This document shows positions 42,450-51,297 of a stretch of DNA of 64,000 nt, piece after piece. How positions within the stretch are numbered: position 1 is the first letter of the stretch; every line of letters starts with the position of its first letter. Origin of the DNA: SZUA-430 sp964547645 (GTDB lineage: Bacteria; Pseudomonadota; Alphaproteobacteria; Micropepsales; Micropepsaceae). Made by a program: the position numbers and the translations under genes. The notes beneath the pieces were generated by a model that searched no databases, was not told the origin of the DNA, and saw nothing but the letters and a program-made list of their open reading frames with translations. The stretch is taken from contig CAZJOM010000010.1 of NCBI GenBank assembly GCA_964547645.1, forward strand, positions 5,881 to 69,880, read 5' to 3'.

Positions 42450-43946
42450 ATGGAACCGGCTGGCGCGCGCCCTCGACCTGTGATCGTGAGCAACCGCGCT
42501 CGACCTGGCCGCGACCGGCCGTTTGCCGATTATGCACTCGGCGCCGCCTGGGACGAGATGTTTATGGCCGACGGAACGCCGCGACCGCACGCGGCGGCGC
42601 TCTATGAGGCGCTCACGACGTTGGCGCCCGAGGAACTCGTCCTTCGTCAGCAGTCCTGCGAGCAGTCGTTCCTGCATCAAGGGATCACTTTCACGGTCTA
42701 TGGCCACGAAGAGGCCATGGAGAAGATCATCCCGACCGACTTGCTGCCGCGTATCATTCCCGGCGCTGAATGGGACAAGCTGGAACGCGGTTTGCGACAG
42801 CGCATCGCGGCGCTCAATCTGTTCCTGAAGGATGTCTACAACGACGGCAAAATACTGAACGATGGCGTGGTGCCGCGCGATTTGGTTTTCGGGTCGAAGC
42901 ACTATCTGCGGCAGATGCGCGGCGTTCAGGTGCCATTGGATGCCTATGTCAACGTTTGCGGGACGGACATCATCCGGCGTGAGGACGGCTCTCTGGTCGT
43001 GCTGGAAGACAATCTGCGCGTGCCGTCGGGCGTGTCCTACATGCTGGCGAACCGCGAGGTGGTGAAGCGGGCGTTCGGCGATCTCTATCGCGCCTGCGGC
43101 GTGCGGCCGATCGATTCGTATGGGCAGGAGTTGCTCGCGACACTGAAGGAGCTTGCGATTGGCTTTCGGGACGATCCGCGTATCGTGTTGTTGACGCCGG
43201 GCATCTTCAACTCCGCATACTATGAGCATGCATTTTTGGCGCGGCAGATGGGCGTCGATCTCGTGGAAGGTCGCGATCTGCTGGTGCACGACAATGTCGT
43301 TTATATGCGCACGACCTCCGGCGTGAAGCGCGTCGACGTGATCTACCGCCGCATCGACGACGATTTCATCGATCCGCTGGCGTTCCGGCATGACTCGGCG
43401 CTCGGCGTAGCGGGGCTGATGAACGCCTATCGCGCGGGCAACGTCGTGATCGCCAATACGATCGGGACAGGCGTTGCGGACGACAAGGCGGTCTATTCCT
43501 ACGTACCGGACATCATCCGCTACTATCTGGATGAAGAACCGTTATTGGGCATCGTCGAAACCTATCGTTGCCGAGAGCCGAAAGCGCTTTCGCATGTGCT
43601 CGACAATCTCGACAAGATGGTGGTGAAGGCGGTCGGCGAAAGCGGCGGTTATGGCATGCTGGTCGGACCGCATGCGTCGACGGCCGAGCGCATAGCGTTT
43701 GGCGAAAAGGTAAAGGCCGATCCTGACAACTACATCGGCCAGCCAACTATTCAGCTTTCGACAGCGCCGTGTTTTGTCGGATCCGGGATCGAGTCGCGAC
43801 ACGTCGATTTGCGCCCTTATATCTTGAGCGGGCGAGATACCCGTCTGGTGCCTGGCGCGCTGACGCGGGTTGCGCTCAAGCGCGGATCGTTGGTTGTGAA
43901 CTCTAGCCAGGGCGGCGGTTCCAAGGACACGTGGGTGGTCGGATGA
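42450..43946 (+). CDS. Circularly permuted ATP-grasp protein (DUF404/DUF407 type)
   Basis: A 498-residue CP_ATPgrasp protein with WDEMF near the start, HQGITFTVYG, VLEDNLRVPSGVSYMLANREV, a central VVIANTIGTGVADDKAVYSYVPDIIRYYLDEEP and a late NSSQGGGSKDTWVV. The family is predicted to form amide bonds, possibly a peptide-like product, but no reaction is proven. It always travels with the alpha-E and transglutaminase genes that follow. Its stop overlaps the next start (ATGA). Start codons 42402 and 42423 are alternatives. Confidence 0.85.
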   Translation: MEPAGARPRPVIVSNRARPGRDRPFADYALGAAWDEMFMADGTPRPHAAALYEALTTLAPEELVLRQQSCEQSFLHQGITFTVYGHEEAMEKIIPTDLLPRIIPGAEWDKLERGLRQRIAALNLFLKDVYNDGKILNDGVVPRDLVFGSKHYLRQMRGVQVPLDAYVNVCGTDIIRREDGSLVVLEDNLRVPSGVSYMLANREVVKRAFGDLYRACGVRPIDSYGQELLATLKELAIGFRDDPRIVLLTPGIFNSAYYEHAFLARQMGVDLVEGRDLLVHDNVVYMRTTSGVKRVDVIYRRIDDDFIDPLAFRHDSALGVAGLMNAYRAGNVVIANTIGTGVADDKAVYSYVPDIIRYYLDEEPLLGIVETYRCREPKALSHVLDNLDKMVVKAVGESGGYGMLVGPHASTAERIAFGEKVKADPDNYIGQPTIQLSTAPCFVGSGIESRHVDLRPYILSGRDTRLVPGALTRVALKRGSLVVNSSQGGGSKDTWVVG

Positions 43947-44920
43947 GAGATACCGGCATGCTCTCGCGAGTGGCGGACTCGCTCTATTGGATGGCGCGAT
44001 ACTTGGAGCGCGCGGAGCACAGCGCGCGGGTCTTGGCCGTCAAGCTTGAAGCGATGCTGGATCAAACGCCGGAGGATGCGACTGAAGCGTGGATCCGCGT
44101 TGTAGGAGCGCTCGCTTGGCCGATGACGGGCGACGTGAAGGGCGCGCCGCTCGAGATCGCGCGACAGCTTACGCTGGACAAGACCCAGGCATCGTCGATC
44201 ATGTCGTCGGTCCGGCTGGCACGCGACAACGCGCGGCAAGTGCGAGAACTTATCTCGACGGAGATGTGGGGGCAGATCAACAGGCAGTATCTGCAACTGA
44301 ACGCGCACGACATACTGCAGATTTGGACGGCGCAGCCGGTGCCGTTTCTCCGCGGGGTGGCGGACGACTTGCTGCTATTCGCCGGGATTACCGATTCAAC
44401 GATGCGGCATGGCGAGGGGTGGCACTTCATCCAACTCGGCCGCTATATCGAGCGGGCACAGCTGGTCAGCCGGTTGCTCGATCTGCACTTTGGCGGCCTG
44501 CCCAGCGACGTGCCGCAACATGTTCGGCCGCCGCGCTATTTCGAATGGATTACGCTTTTGAAGCAAGCGACGGCGTTCGAGGCTTACTGCAAGGTCTACA
44601 CGGCAGACGTTGAACCGGCAAAGATCGCCGAGTTCCTGATCTTCGATTCCGAGTTTCCGCATTCGATCCGCTTTGCGGTGGATCGCGTGCAAGAAGAGCT
44701 CGGATTTCTGGGGCCGGGTGCCGCAAGCGGGCGGCGGGTGCAGGCGGAACGACTTGCGGGGCGGCTGAAAGCCAGCCTCGACTATGGACAGGTCGACGAG
44801 TTGATGGCCGGCGACATCGACGGTTTTCTGCGGTCGATTCAAGCATCCTGCAAACAGATTCATCAGGCCGTGTTCGAGGCGTTCATCGGCTACAGCGTCG
44901 ACGAATTGTTGCCGGGGTAA
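43943..44920 (+). CDS. Alpha-E domain (DUF403) protein
   Basis: A 325-residue all-helical protein starting MLSRVADSLYWMARYLERAEHSARVL after a short lead, with the alpha-E features SSIMSSVRLARDNARQVRELIS, WHFIQLGRYIERAQLVSRLLD and DSEFPHSIRFAVDRVQEEL. It is the standard partner of the ATP-grasp gene before it, and the 4-base overlap implies coupled synthesis. Its biochemical role is unknown; it may hold the substrate of the ligase. ATG 43943 is chosen for the overlap and family start. Confidence 0.88.
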   Translation: MRDTGMLSRVADSLYWMARYLERAEHSARVLAVKLEAMLDQTPEDATEAWIRVVGALAWPMTGDVKGAPLEIARQLTLDKTQASSIMSSVRLARDNARQVRELISTEMWGQINRQYLQLNAHDILQIWTAQPVPFLRGVADDLLLFAGITDSTMRHGEGWHFIQLGRYIERAQLVSRLLDLHFGGLPSDVPQHVRPPRYFEWITLLKQATAFEAYCKVYTADVEPAKIAEFLIFDSEFPHSIRFAVDRVQEELGFLGPGAASGRRVQAERLAGRLKASLDYGQVDELMAGDIDGFLRSIQASCKQIHQAVFEAFIGYSVDELLPG

Positions 44921-44923
44921 GCG

Positions 44924-45877
44924 ATGTTTTATTCGATCCGTCATATCACGCGTTATCGCTATGATGCTCCGGTGCGGGAGAGCGTGATGCAGCTCTATGT
45001 GCAACCGAAGAGCGAGGGGGCACAACGGCTACAGTCGTTCCAAGTGTCCAGTACGCCGCGAGCGGCGCTTCAGGCGTACACGGATCACTTCGGCAATGCG
45101 GTCTATCATTTTGACGTGCCGGGCACGCATCAGGAGTTGAGTGTCGAGGCGGATGCCGAGGTTGAGGTTCAAGCAGCGCCAGCGCCGCCGGAGTGGGTTG
45201 ACGAGGCCGCTTGGGAAGTACTCGGCTCCCGTCAAACCATGGGCGAGCACTACGATATGCTGGCGCAACATGGTTTGACGAAACCGACTCCATTGCTGGA
45301 GAGATTCTTGAGCGAGCGCGGTCTTGGTAAGGTCGGCGATCCTATGACGACGCTTCGGCGATTGAACCGGGCATTGTTCGAGTCTTTCGCTTATGCGCCG
45401 GAAGAGACGGACGTGGACTCACCGATCGACATCGCCTTGGGGAAGCGCAAGGGCGTCTGCCAAGATTTCACGCACATCATGCTTGCGGCGGCCCGCTTGT
45501 GGGGAATTCCGTCGCGCTATGTGTCGGGCTATCTCTACACGAAGCGCGATGCGGGCGACCGGTCGGCGGCAGATGCCACCCATGCTTGGGTCGAGGCGTT
45601 GGTCCCTGGCTATGGTTGGATAGGGTTCGACCCGACCAACAACGTGCTTGCGGGTGAGCGACATGTAAGGGTCGCTGTGGGGCGGGACTACAACGATGTT
45701 CCGCCGGTGCGCGGCGTGTTCAAAGGGCCGGCTAACAGTGAACTTGCCGTTGCGGTTCGGGTAACACCGGCACAGGCGCCGCGCCGTCGCGACGATTTCC
45801 TGCGTGTGGTCCGGCCGATGACCAAGGCGGCGGTCCGGACCGGGGCGGGCAACAACGAAGTGCAGCAACAGCAGTAG
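44924..45877 (+). CDS. Transglutaminase-like cysteine protease-fold protein
   Basis: A 317-residue protein with an N-terminal beta domain (MFYSIRHITRYRYDAPVRESVMQLYVQP) typical of the bacterial transglutaminase N domain, then the catalytic triad: Cys in KGVCQDFTHIML (about 180), His in DATHAWVEALVPG (about 219) and Asp in GFDPTNN. It is the third gene of the ATP-grasp/alpha-E/transglutaminase set, 3 bases after the previous stop. The set suggests making and cutting of a peptide-like bond. Confidence 0.88.
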   Translation: MFYSIRHITRYRYDAPVRESVMQLYVQPKSEGAQRLQSFQVSSTPRAALQAYTDHFGNAVYHFDVPGTHQELSVEADAEVEVQAAPAPPEWVDEAAWEVLGSRQTMGEHYDMLAQHGLTKPTPLLERFLSERGLGKVGDPMTTLRRLNRALFESFAYAPEETDVDSPIDIALGKRKGVCQDFTHIMLAAARLWGIPSRYVSGYLYTKRDAGDRSAADATHAWVEALVPGYGWIGFDPTNNVLAGERHVRVAVGRDYNDVPPVRGVFKGPANSELAVAVRVTPAQAPRRRDDFLRVVRPMTKAAVRTGAGNNEVQQQQ

Positions 45878-45890
45878 CAGCAACGCGAGT

Positions 45891-45914
45891 AAGGCCGACA
45901 TTTACCGGCCCTTT
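45891..45914 (+). terminator. Hairpin after the transglutaminase operon
   Basis: AAGGCCG and CGGCCCTTT can pair around an 8-base loop with one bulged C, ending in CTTTACC. It lies 13 bases past the last operon gene and is a modest intrinsic-terminator candidate. Confidence 0.4.
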
Positions 45915-46013
45915 ACCACCGACCCTGCGCCATATCTGCGGCCGCCGGACTCTGTGCTTACCGAACGTCAAAGGAACGCCGTGTAGGCTGCAGGCCAATG
46001 GAGGCACGGCGCC

Positions 46014-48026
46014 ATGGTCGCGGAAGGCGGAACGCTCTTGATTGCAATTGCCGCCGCGGTGTGCGCGCTGATCGCGCTTGCCTATCGTCGACGTGCAACG
46101 ATGGCCGAGTCCGCTTTGGCCGTCAAGTCACGAGCGTTGGCCGAAACGGAAGTGTTCGGCAACATCGGCGGTTGGCAATGGAACGTCCGGACCAGCGAGT
46201 TGGTCTGGTCGGACCAGGTTTGCCAAATATTCGGCGTCGCACGAGCTAGCACGCCCGACTTTTTGAGTTACCTCGAACTCATACACCCAGATGATCGCAC
46301 CGCGACCGTTGACGCCATTCGGGAGGCGATGTCTCAGGGAAGGAAGTACTCGGTTCGCCATCGCATCCGGCGCCCGGATGGAATAGAGCGCGTTCTTATT
46401 GCTCAAGGCGAGGTTAGGTTTTCTGCCACGGGCGAAGCCGAGCTAATGGTCGGCATTTGCCAAGACGTAACGGAATTGGTTCGCCTACAGGAAGAGTCCG
46501 CGGAGCAAGAGAAAAAGTTGCGCCGGGTCTTAGACGGCGTCTTCAGTTTTGTGGGCTTGATCAGTACGGACGGCACGCTCGTCGACGCCAACAAGGCGAC
46601 GATCGAGGCGTTCGGGCTCGATCGCCATGCTGTCATCGGTAAGAAGCTCTGGGACACTTATTACTGGTCGCACGCAACGGCCGCGCGCGAGGGTGTGCGG
46701 GATGCCATTATGCGCGCCACGACCGGCGAAGTTGTTCGCGGCGATTTTGTCGTTCGTGCCGGGCCCGAGCAGTTGATCACCATCGAAGCGACGTTTGGAC
46801 CGTTGCGCGACAGCAACGGTCAGGTCGTGCAAGTCATTGCATCGGCGACCGATGTGACGGAGCGCGCCAGGAATGCCGAAGAGGTTCGCAAGGCGCGACA
46901 CCAGCTGGAGGCGGCGCAGCGCATCGCGAATACCGGGAGCTGGGAATGGGACTTCGCGAGCGGCCGCCTGTGGTGGTCGGAACAGTGCTTTCGCATTCTT
47001 GGGTGGGAGGTTGGTTCGTCAGCGACGCTTGAGCGGTTCATGGCCAGCGTTCACCCTGACGATCGCAAGATTGTGAAGCGGTCGACGCGCGACGCTATCT
47101 TGGGAATTGGCTGCGCCTACGATCACCGTGTTGTTTGGCCGTCTGGCGAAGTGCGCGTGGTGCATCAGCTAGGCGAGGTCGAGCGCGACAGTGAGGGGCG
47201 GCCGATCAAGATGATCGGCTCGACGCAGGACGTCACGATGCTGCGTCAGACGCAGGAAGAACTGATCGAGGCCAAAATCCGCGCCGAGACAGCCAGTCAG
47301 TCGAAGTCCCGCTTTCTGGCCAGCATGAGTCATGAGTTGCGCACGCCACTGAACGCCATCATCGGGTTTTCCGAGCTGTTGATGAGCGATGCCGCTAGCG
47401 TGTTTTCGGATGAGCGGCGGGCCGAGTATCAACGAGACATCAATTCCAGCGGCAAGCACTTGCTCAGCGTAATCAACGACATTCTCGACATTTCCCGCAT
47501 CGAGGCGGGCAAGGTGTCGATGGAGGAGGAAGATGTCGCGCTGGCCGAGCTTATCGATACGGCGCTGCGGATGACCCGGCCCAAGGCAGACGACGGGGGT
47601 GTTGCGCTTGGGCAGAACGCTTCAGGAGCGGTGCCGTGGGTGACGGGCGATCGCCGATTGCTTCTGCAGGCGTTGCTGAACTTGATTTCAAACGCCGTGA
47701 AGTTCACGCCGCGTGACGGGCGCGTTGACGTGATGACGCACGTGGAAAACGACGGCGCCGTCGAGATCGCCGTGCGGGACACAGGCATCGGCATGAGCGA
47801 TGCCGATATCGCGCGGGTGGGTGAGCCGTTCCTGCAAGTCGATGGGCGGCTGAGCCGGAAGTTTGAGGGAACCGGGCTCGGCCTCGTTATTGCCAAACGC
47901 CTGATCGAAATGCACGGCGGCTTTCTTCGAGTGGAAAGCCGCTTGGGCGCAGGCACGACGATGACGATCACCCTTCCGGCCGCACGGCGTAGGGCCGGTG
48001 ACGAGTTGTCTGCTCTAGCTGGTTAG
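46014..48026 (+). CDS. Multi-PAS sensor histidine kinase
   Basis: A 670-residue kinase. An N-terminal hydrophobic helix (about 8-25) anchors it. Three PAS domains follow at about 45-155, 165-285 and 300-410; the first and third share the GxWxW...WS...FG/LG pattern with LxxxHPDDR. HisKA has the acceptor His in RFLASMSHELRTPLNAIIGFSELL (about 440). HATPase_c has the N box in LLNLISNAVKF, VRDTGIGMS and GTGLGLVIAKRL. Signals read by the PAS domains are unknown. GGAGGCACGG precedes the ATG. It is an orphan kinase. Confidence 0.88.
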   Translation: MVAEGGTLLIAIAAAVCALIALAYRRRATMAESALAVKSRALAETEVFGNIGGWQWNVRTSELVWSDQVCQIFGVARASTPDFLSYLELIHPDDRTATVDAIREAMSQGRKYSVRHRIRRPDGIERVLIAQGEVRFSATGEAELMVGICQDVTELVRLQEESAEQEKKLRRVLDGVFSFVGLISTDGTLVDANKATIEAFGLDRHAVIGKKLWDTYYWSHATAAREGVRDAIMRATTGEVVRGDFVVRAGPEQLITIEATFGPLRDSNGQVVQVIASATDVTERARNAEEVRKARHQLEAAQRIANTGSWEWDFASGRLWWSEQCFRILGWEVGSSATLERFMASVHPDDRKIVKRSTRDAILGIGCAYDHRVVWPSGEVRVVHQLGEVERDSEGRPIKMIGSTQDVTMLRQTQEELIEAKIRAETASQSKSRFLASMSHELRTPLNAIIGFSELLMSDAASVFSDERRAEYQRDINSSGKHLLSVINDILDISRIEAGKVSMEEEDVALAELIDTALRMTRPKADDGGVALGQNASGAVPWVTGDRRLLLQALLNLISNAVKFTPRDGRVDVMTHVENDGAVEIAVRDTGIGMSDADIARVGEPFLQVDGRLSRKFEGTGLGLVIAKRLIEMHGGFLRVESRLGAGTTMTITLPAARRRAGDELSALAG

Positions 48027-48142
48027 ACGATCGGCGCCTGCACCAAAAACGGCAGATTTGAGCCGTGCAAATTGGTGCTGAAGTGCTTCATCTCTCCGTC
48101 GGACTCGCGTATCCTGCGGTTCGCAACCGGGGGTTGGGTACC

Positions 48143-49087
48143 GTGGGCCGAGTTCTTTTGTTCGTTGCTGCAGCGTTCTTGAGCATCCAGCAGGCGTCGG
48201 CGGCAAGTGTGTGCTCAGGTGAGGCCTGTACCGTTGTCGCGATGAGCGGAGACGGGTGTGCGTGGACGAATAGGGGCGAAAAGTCGGTTCGTCTGTCGCT
48301 TATTGCCGGCCAAGCAACGCTGATGGTGACGATTCTTGCACCTGGCGAGACGTTTAAGCAGCCGGACAAGACGAAGTGCTTTGTTGCGGCGAGCGATCGG
48401 CGGTTCGAGGCGAGCTATCCGGCATTGCGTGTGATGCCGGAAGAGTCAGTCTCGGCGGCAAAGCCGCTGCCACGCGCGAAGCCGAAGGCTGAGGTTGCCG
48501 CCAGTGCGCCGCCTCCGGCCGCAACGCAAGTCGCCGTCGCCGAGGTCGTACCGGCGACCGCGGTCGATGTGACGGCCGGCCCAGTACTGCCGCGTTCAAA
48601 ACCGGCGCCGCCACCGGTTTACCCGCCGGCGCCACGCGCCAAGCCTCAGCTGGCGCAGGCTCCTGAACCGGGTACCGCAGTCGCGACGACTCAAGCCGTT
48701 GCATCGTCGGTACCGGTCGCGGCTTCGGAGAGCCGAGCGTCGTGCGCCGAAGGAGGGTGTCCGCCAATCCTATTCAAGATGATTGATTCTTGCGTGTGGG
48801 TGTTAAACCTCAACCCCCGCCCAGTGGCGTTCGAAGCGACTGTGGCGGGGCGGACGATGGGCCTGGCGTTAGAGGCGGCCGATGGCGCAAAGGCCGATGA
48901 GCGTGCCGCAGCGCTTGCGAGCGGCAAGGCATCTAAGAGCGACGCTGCACTGCATATGCGTCTGCACGATCCCTTCCAGTCCGCCGGATCCGGCATTCCG
49001 ATTTATCGTGCGCGGCTGGGCGGTGCTGATGTGTGCGTGAAGGAGCGCAGCGAGATTTCGGCGTTCTCTGCGCGCTACTTGCAGTAG
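48143..49087 (+). CDS. Exported protein with two copies of a Cys-rich domain joined by a Pro-rich linker
   Basis: From GTG 48143 (GGGGG nine bases upstream) a 314-residue protein starts with a signal peptide (VLLFVAAAFLSIQQASA). Domain 1 (about 22-90) has C-x4-C, nine residues, then CAW, hydrophobic strands and a later Cys. Domain 2 (about 198-300) repeats C-x4-C, ten residues, CVW, matching strands and a later Cys. A Pro/Ala/Lys-rich linker of about 100 residues separates them. I know no family. It looks like a periplasmic bridging protein with disulfide-stabilised ends. GTG 48065 is an alternative start. Confidence 0.65.
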   Translation: MGRVLLFVAAAFLSIQQASAASVCSGEACTVVAMSGDGCAWTNRGEKSVRLSLIAGQATLMVTILAPGETFKQPDKTKCFVAASDRRFEASYPALRVMPEESVSAAKPLPRAKPKAEVAASAPPPAATQVAVAEVVPATAVDVTAGPVLPRSKPAPPPVYPPAPRAKPQLAQAPEPGTAVATTQAVASSVPVAASESRASCAEGGCPPILFKMIDSCVWVLNLNPRPVAFEATVAGRTMGLALEAADGAKADERAAALASGKASKSDAALHMRLHDPFQSAGSGIPIYRARLGGADVCVKERSEISAFSARYLQ

Positions 49088-49204
49088 GGCTCGGCCGTGA
49101 AACCTTGATGGCAAAAGGCGGCTTGCACCTGAATCACTTGTTGGTCGTCGTGGATTGATCGGACACGGTGGCGTGTCGATGTCCCGGAATGCAGTTTGGT
49201 GACC

Positions 49205-50092
49205 ATGAGTGAAGGAAGCGAAAGCGGGCGGGCGTTTCGAGATCGCGTTGTCGCGGTGCAGCGCGTGGGCGCGCCGGCTTTCCGACCGCATGGAGAGACA
49301 GGCTTTGCCGTGGAGCATCGTGTGTTCGATGCGGGGGTGGTCGAGACCGCCGGCGTCACCGCGCATACGATCACGCTGTTTTCAGGGATGCCATTCCGGG
49401 CGAGTTGCGTGCGGGGCGGGCGAAGCTATGTGGCGCAGTTCAAGCGTGGCGACATCGAGATCATCCCTAAAGGCGAGGGCGGGCGTTGGGTCGATGAGGG
49501 GCCCGGGAAATGTTTGATCATGCGGATCGAGAGCGGGCTGCTAAACAAGGTGGCAGCCAGCTTAGGGTTCGATTCGCGGACGCTGGAAGTGTTATCGCGC
49601 GTGCAGGTTCGCGACGCACAGATCGAGCATTTGGGATGGGCGCTTGAGGCCGCGCATGCCGATGGTGCCGTCCCGGATGCGGCATTTACCCAAGCGATCG
49701 GCGTTGCCTTGGCAACGCGGCTTATCAAGGGTCATTCAGCTGCTCGGCAAGCCCGCGTGCGTCAGGCGTTGACGCGGCGGCAGGCGGCACTTGTCTGCGA
49801 CCACATTGACGCGCATCTGGCGGAGCGGCTGACATTGTCGGACTTGGCGCGTGTCGTGGGGGTGAGCACTTCCCACTTCAAGGCGCTGTTTAGGGTTGCG
49901 GTCGGAATGCCAGCGCACCGCTACGTTATTCGCCGCCGGGTCGTGCGGGCGGTCGCGCTGATCAAGGAAGGCGGCATGCCGCTTCGTCGCATTGCCGCGG
50001 AGACAGGCTTCGCGCACCCGAGCCACTTGGCCCGAGCTATGCGCGCCGTCATGGGGCAGACGCCTCGGGAATTGATGCGAGAGCGACGATAA
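49205..50092 (+). CDS. AraC-family transcriptional regulator
   Basis: A 295-residue regulator. The N-terminal half is a beta-rich sensor without a clear cupin signature. The C-terminal HTH pair is at about 195-293: LTLSDLARVVGVSTSHFKALFRVAVGMPAHRYVIRRRVVRA and MPLRRIAAETGFAHPSHLARAMRAVMGQTPRELM. The convergent membrane-protein gene ends 6 bases after it, so it probably regulates something else. TTG 49196 and GTG 49199 are weaker start choices. Confidence 0.85.
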   Translation: MSEGSESGRAFRDRVVAVQRVGAPAFRPHGETGFAVEHRVFDAGVVETAGVTAHTITLFSGMPFRASCVRGGRSYVAQFKRGDIEIIPKGEGGRWVDEGPGKCLIMRIESGLLNKVAASLGFDSRTLEVLSRVQVRDAQIEHLGWALEAAHADGAVPDAAFTQAIGVALATRLIKGHSAARQARVRQALTRRQAALVCDHIDAHLAERLTLSDLARVVGVSTSHFKALFRVAVGMPAHRYVIRRRVVRAVALIKEGGMPLRRIAAETGFAHPSHLARAMRAVMGQTPRELMRERR

Positions 50093-50098
50093 GCGACG

Positions 50099-50620
50099 TC
50101 AGGTGTAGCGACGAGCGCTCAGAGCGATCGGGATTCCGACGAGTAGGGTGTGCGTAAAGATCGTGCCGATCAACATCAACGGTTCGGCTGGGCGGGGCGC
50201 GCTGAACGCGGCTCGAAGCCGTTCGATCGCATCGGCGATGTTGGCTGCGAACTGCTGTGAAGCGTGCGCAGCCGACAAAGGAACGACCACGTAGTTCATC
50301 ACGATGTAGAGTATGAGTCCGTAGGCGAAGCCCATAGGCAAGGCGTTTGTCGCGAGGACCCTGATGCGCGTGGCGGCGAGAACGAAGACTGTCGCCATCA
50401 TCGTGGCAAGCATGAAGTGTGTTGCTAGTCCCAAACCGGCTGTACTCCAGCCGCCGGCGCGAGATGCGTCGCGTCCGACCCAGCCAGCAGCGACCGATTG
50501 CAGCACTCGCATCGGCGAGAGTCCGTAGCTTAACGGACCATAGACGATGAACGCGTAGCAGAGGTCGAGCACGCCCGCAGAGAACGCCCCCAGCATTATG
50601 GCTCTGGCGATATTGTTCAT
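50099..50620 (-). CDS. Integral membrane protein of unknown function
   Basis: ATG 50620 is preceded by GGGGATCAC and gives 173 residues with four hydrophobic segments (about 8-28, 60-85, 90-115 and 145-168). It begins MNNIARAIMLGAFSAGVLDLCYAFIVYG. The helices contain small and aromatic residues as in channel-like or DUF1440-like proteins, but I cannot assign a family. The in-frame ATG at 50677 has no ribosome site. Confidence 0.65.
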   Translation of the reverse strand: MNNIARAIMLGAFSAGVLDLCYAFIVYGPLSYGLSPMRVLQSVAAGWVGRDASRAGGWSTAGLGLATHFMLATMMATVFVLAATRIRVLATNALPMGFAYGLILYIVMNYVVVPLSAAHASQQFAANIADAIERLRAAFSAPRPAEPLMLIGTIFTHTLLVGIPIALSARRYT

Positions 50621-50740
50621 GAAGTGATCCCCACACTGGTTTCGCGCGAGCATTCGCTGTGTGAGTGCTGGGGGCAAGGCCCCGAGCTCTGACGCTGCGA
50701 AGTTTGGTGTCCGATCATGCTCCAGGAAGTCCGATTGCGC

Positions 50741-51031
50741 TTAGGCGGTGCGCTGAATCTTGACCACGCGGGCTTCGGCGAAGGCGTCCCTAGCGAGAGA
50801 TAGCGTCGCGCCGAAGCTGGCGTCGTGGCGCGCGTCCGCGAGCGATTGGGCGAGATCCATAATAGAGGTGATCGACCGGCGTGCATGAAGCGTCGGCTGT
50901 GCGCGGTCCAGGCGGCGCTCAAGCAAGCGATAGGCTCGTTCGATGCGCAGGAGTTCGGGGTAGTCCTCGCCGAGTTCGGCCGTCTCGCGGTCGTAGCGGA
51001 ATGACGTGGCGGTGTGCACCGGTCGGTTCAT
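50741..51031 (-). CDS. Small helical protein of unknown function
   Basis: A 96-residue, charged, helical protein (YDRETAELGEDYPELLRIERAYRLLERRLDRA, then SIMDLAQSLADARHDASFGATLSLARDAF). It has no signal or membrane segment. A good promoter lies just upstream; its expected start point is near 51050, so translation could begin at ATG 51031 after a short leader or at ATG 51046 without one. The family is not recognised. It marks the left side of the phage-like region but may be chromosomal. Confidence 0.55.
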   Translation of the reverse strand: MNRPVHTATSFRYDRETAELGEDYPELLRIERAYRLLERRLDRAQPTLHARRSITSIMDLAQSLADARHDASFGATLSLARDAFAEARVVKIQRTA

Positions 51032-51056
51032 GTCCTGGCATCTCATCGTGTCAGGT

Positions 51057-51085
51057 AAAATAAGTTATAATGATGTCTTGGTCAA
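51057..51085 (-). promoter_or_regulatory. Sigma-70-type promoter of the small helical protein gene
   Basis: On the minus strand TTGACC (51085-51080) and TATTTT (51062-51057) are exactly 17 bases apart, in an AT-rich patch between divergent or successive units. The implied transcription start is about 51050, directly ahead of the gene's ATG codons. Confidence 0.6.
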
Positions 51086-51120
51086 GCGACGCTCTTTTGA
51101 GGTGCGCGGCTGCATAAGCG

Positions 51121-51288
51121 CTATGAGACTTCGGTTTGCATCACGTATTCGATGCCCCATGCGATGAGCACGGCGAGCAGGACAATGCCGGCGATCCAGG
51201 TGGCCACATGCTGCCAGCGCGCGACCGGCGGGCGAATGACGCCGGCGATCAAAACGGTGGCTGCGGCCAGGAAGAGTGTCAGCAGCAT
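51121..51288 (-). CDS. Small two-helix membrane protein (55 residues) behind the repressor gene
   Basis: ATG 51288 follows GAGGGAGAACA at ideal spacing, 9 bases after the repressor stop. The protein begins MLLTLFLAAATVLIAGVI, has a short polar link (RPPVARWQHVA) and a second helix (TWIAGIVLLAVLIAWGIEYVM), and ends QTEVS. It is clearly a membrane hairpin. It is co-transcribed with the repressor. Its size and place recall small phage or toxin-like membrane proteins, but no function can be read. Confidence 0.65.
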   Translation of the reverse strand: MLLTLFLAAATVLIAGVIRPPVARWQHVATWIAGIVLLAVLIAWGIEYVMQTEVS

Positions 51289-51297
51289 TGTTCTCCC

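Noticed and set aside
42336..43391. 351-codon open frame on the minus strand
   Set aside because: It is antisense to the ATP-grasp gene, which has clear family motifs and an overlapping partner.
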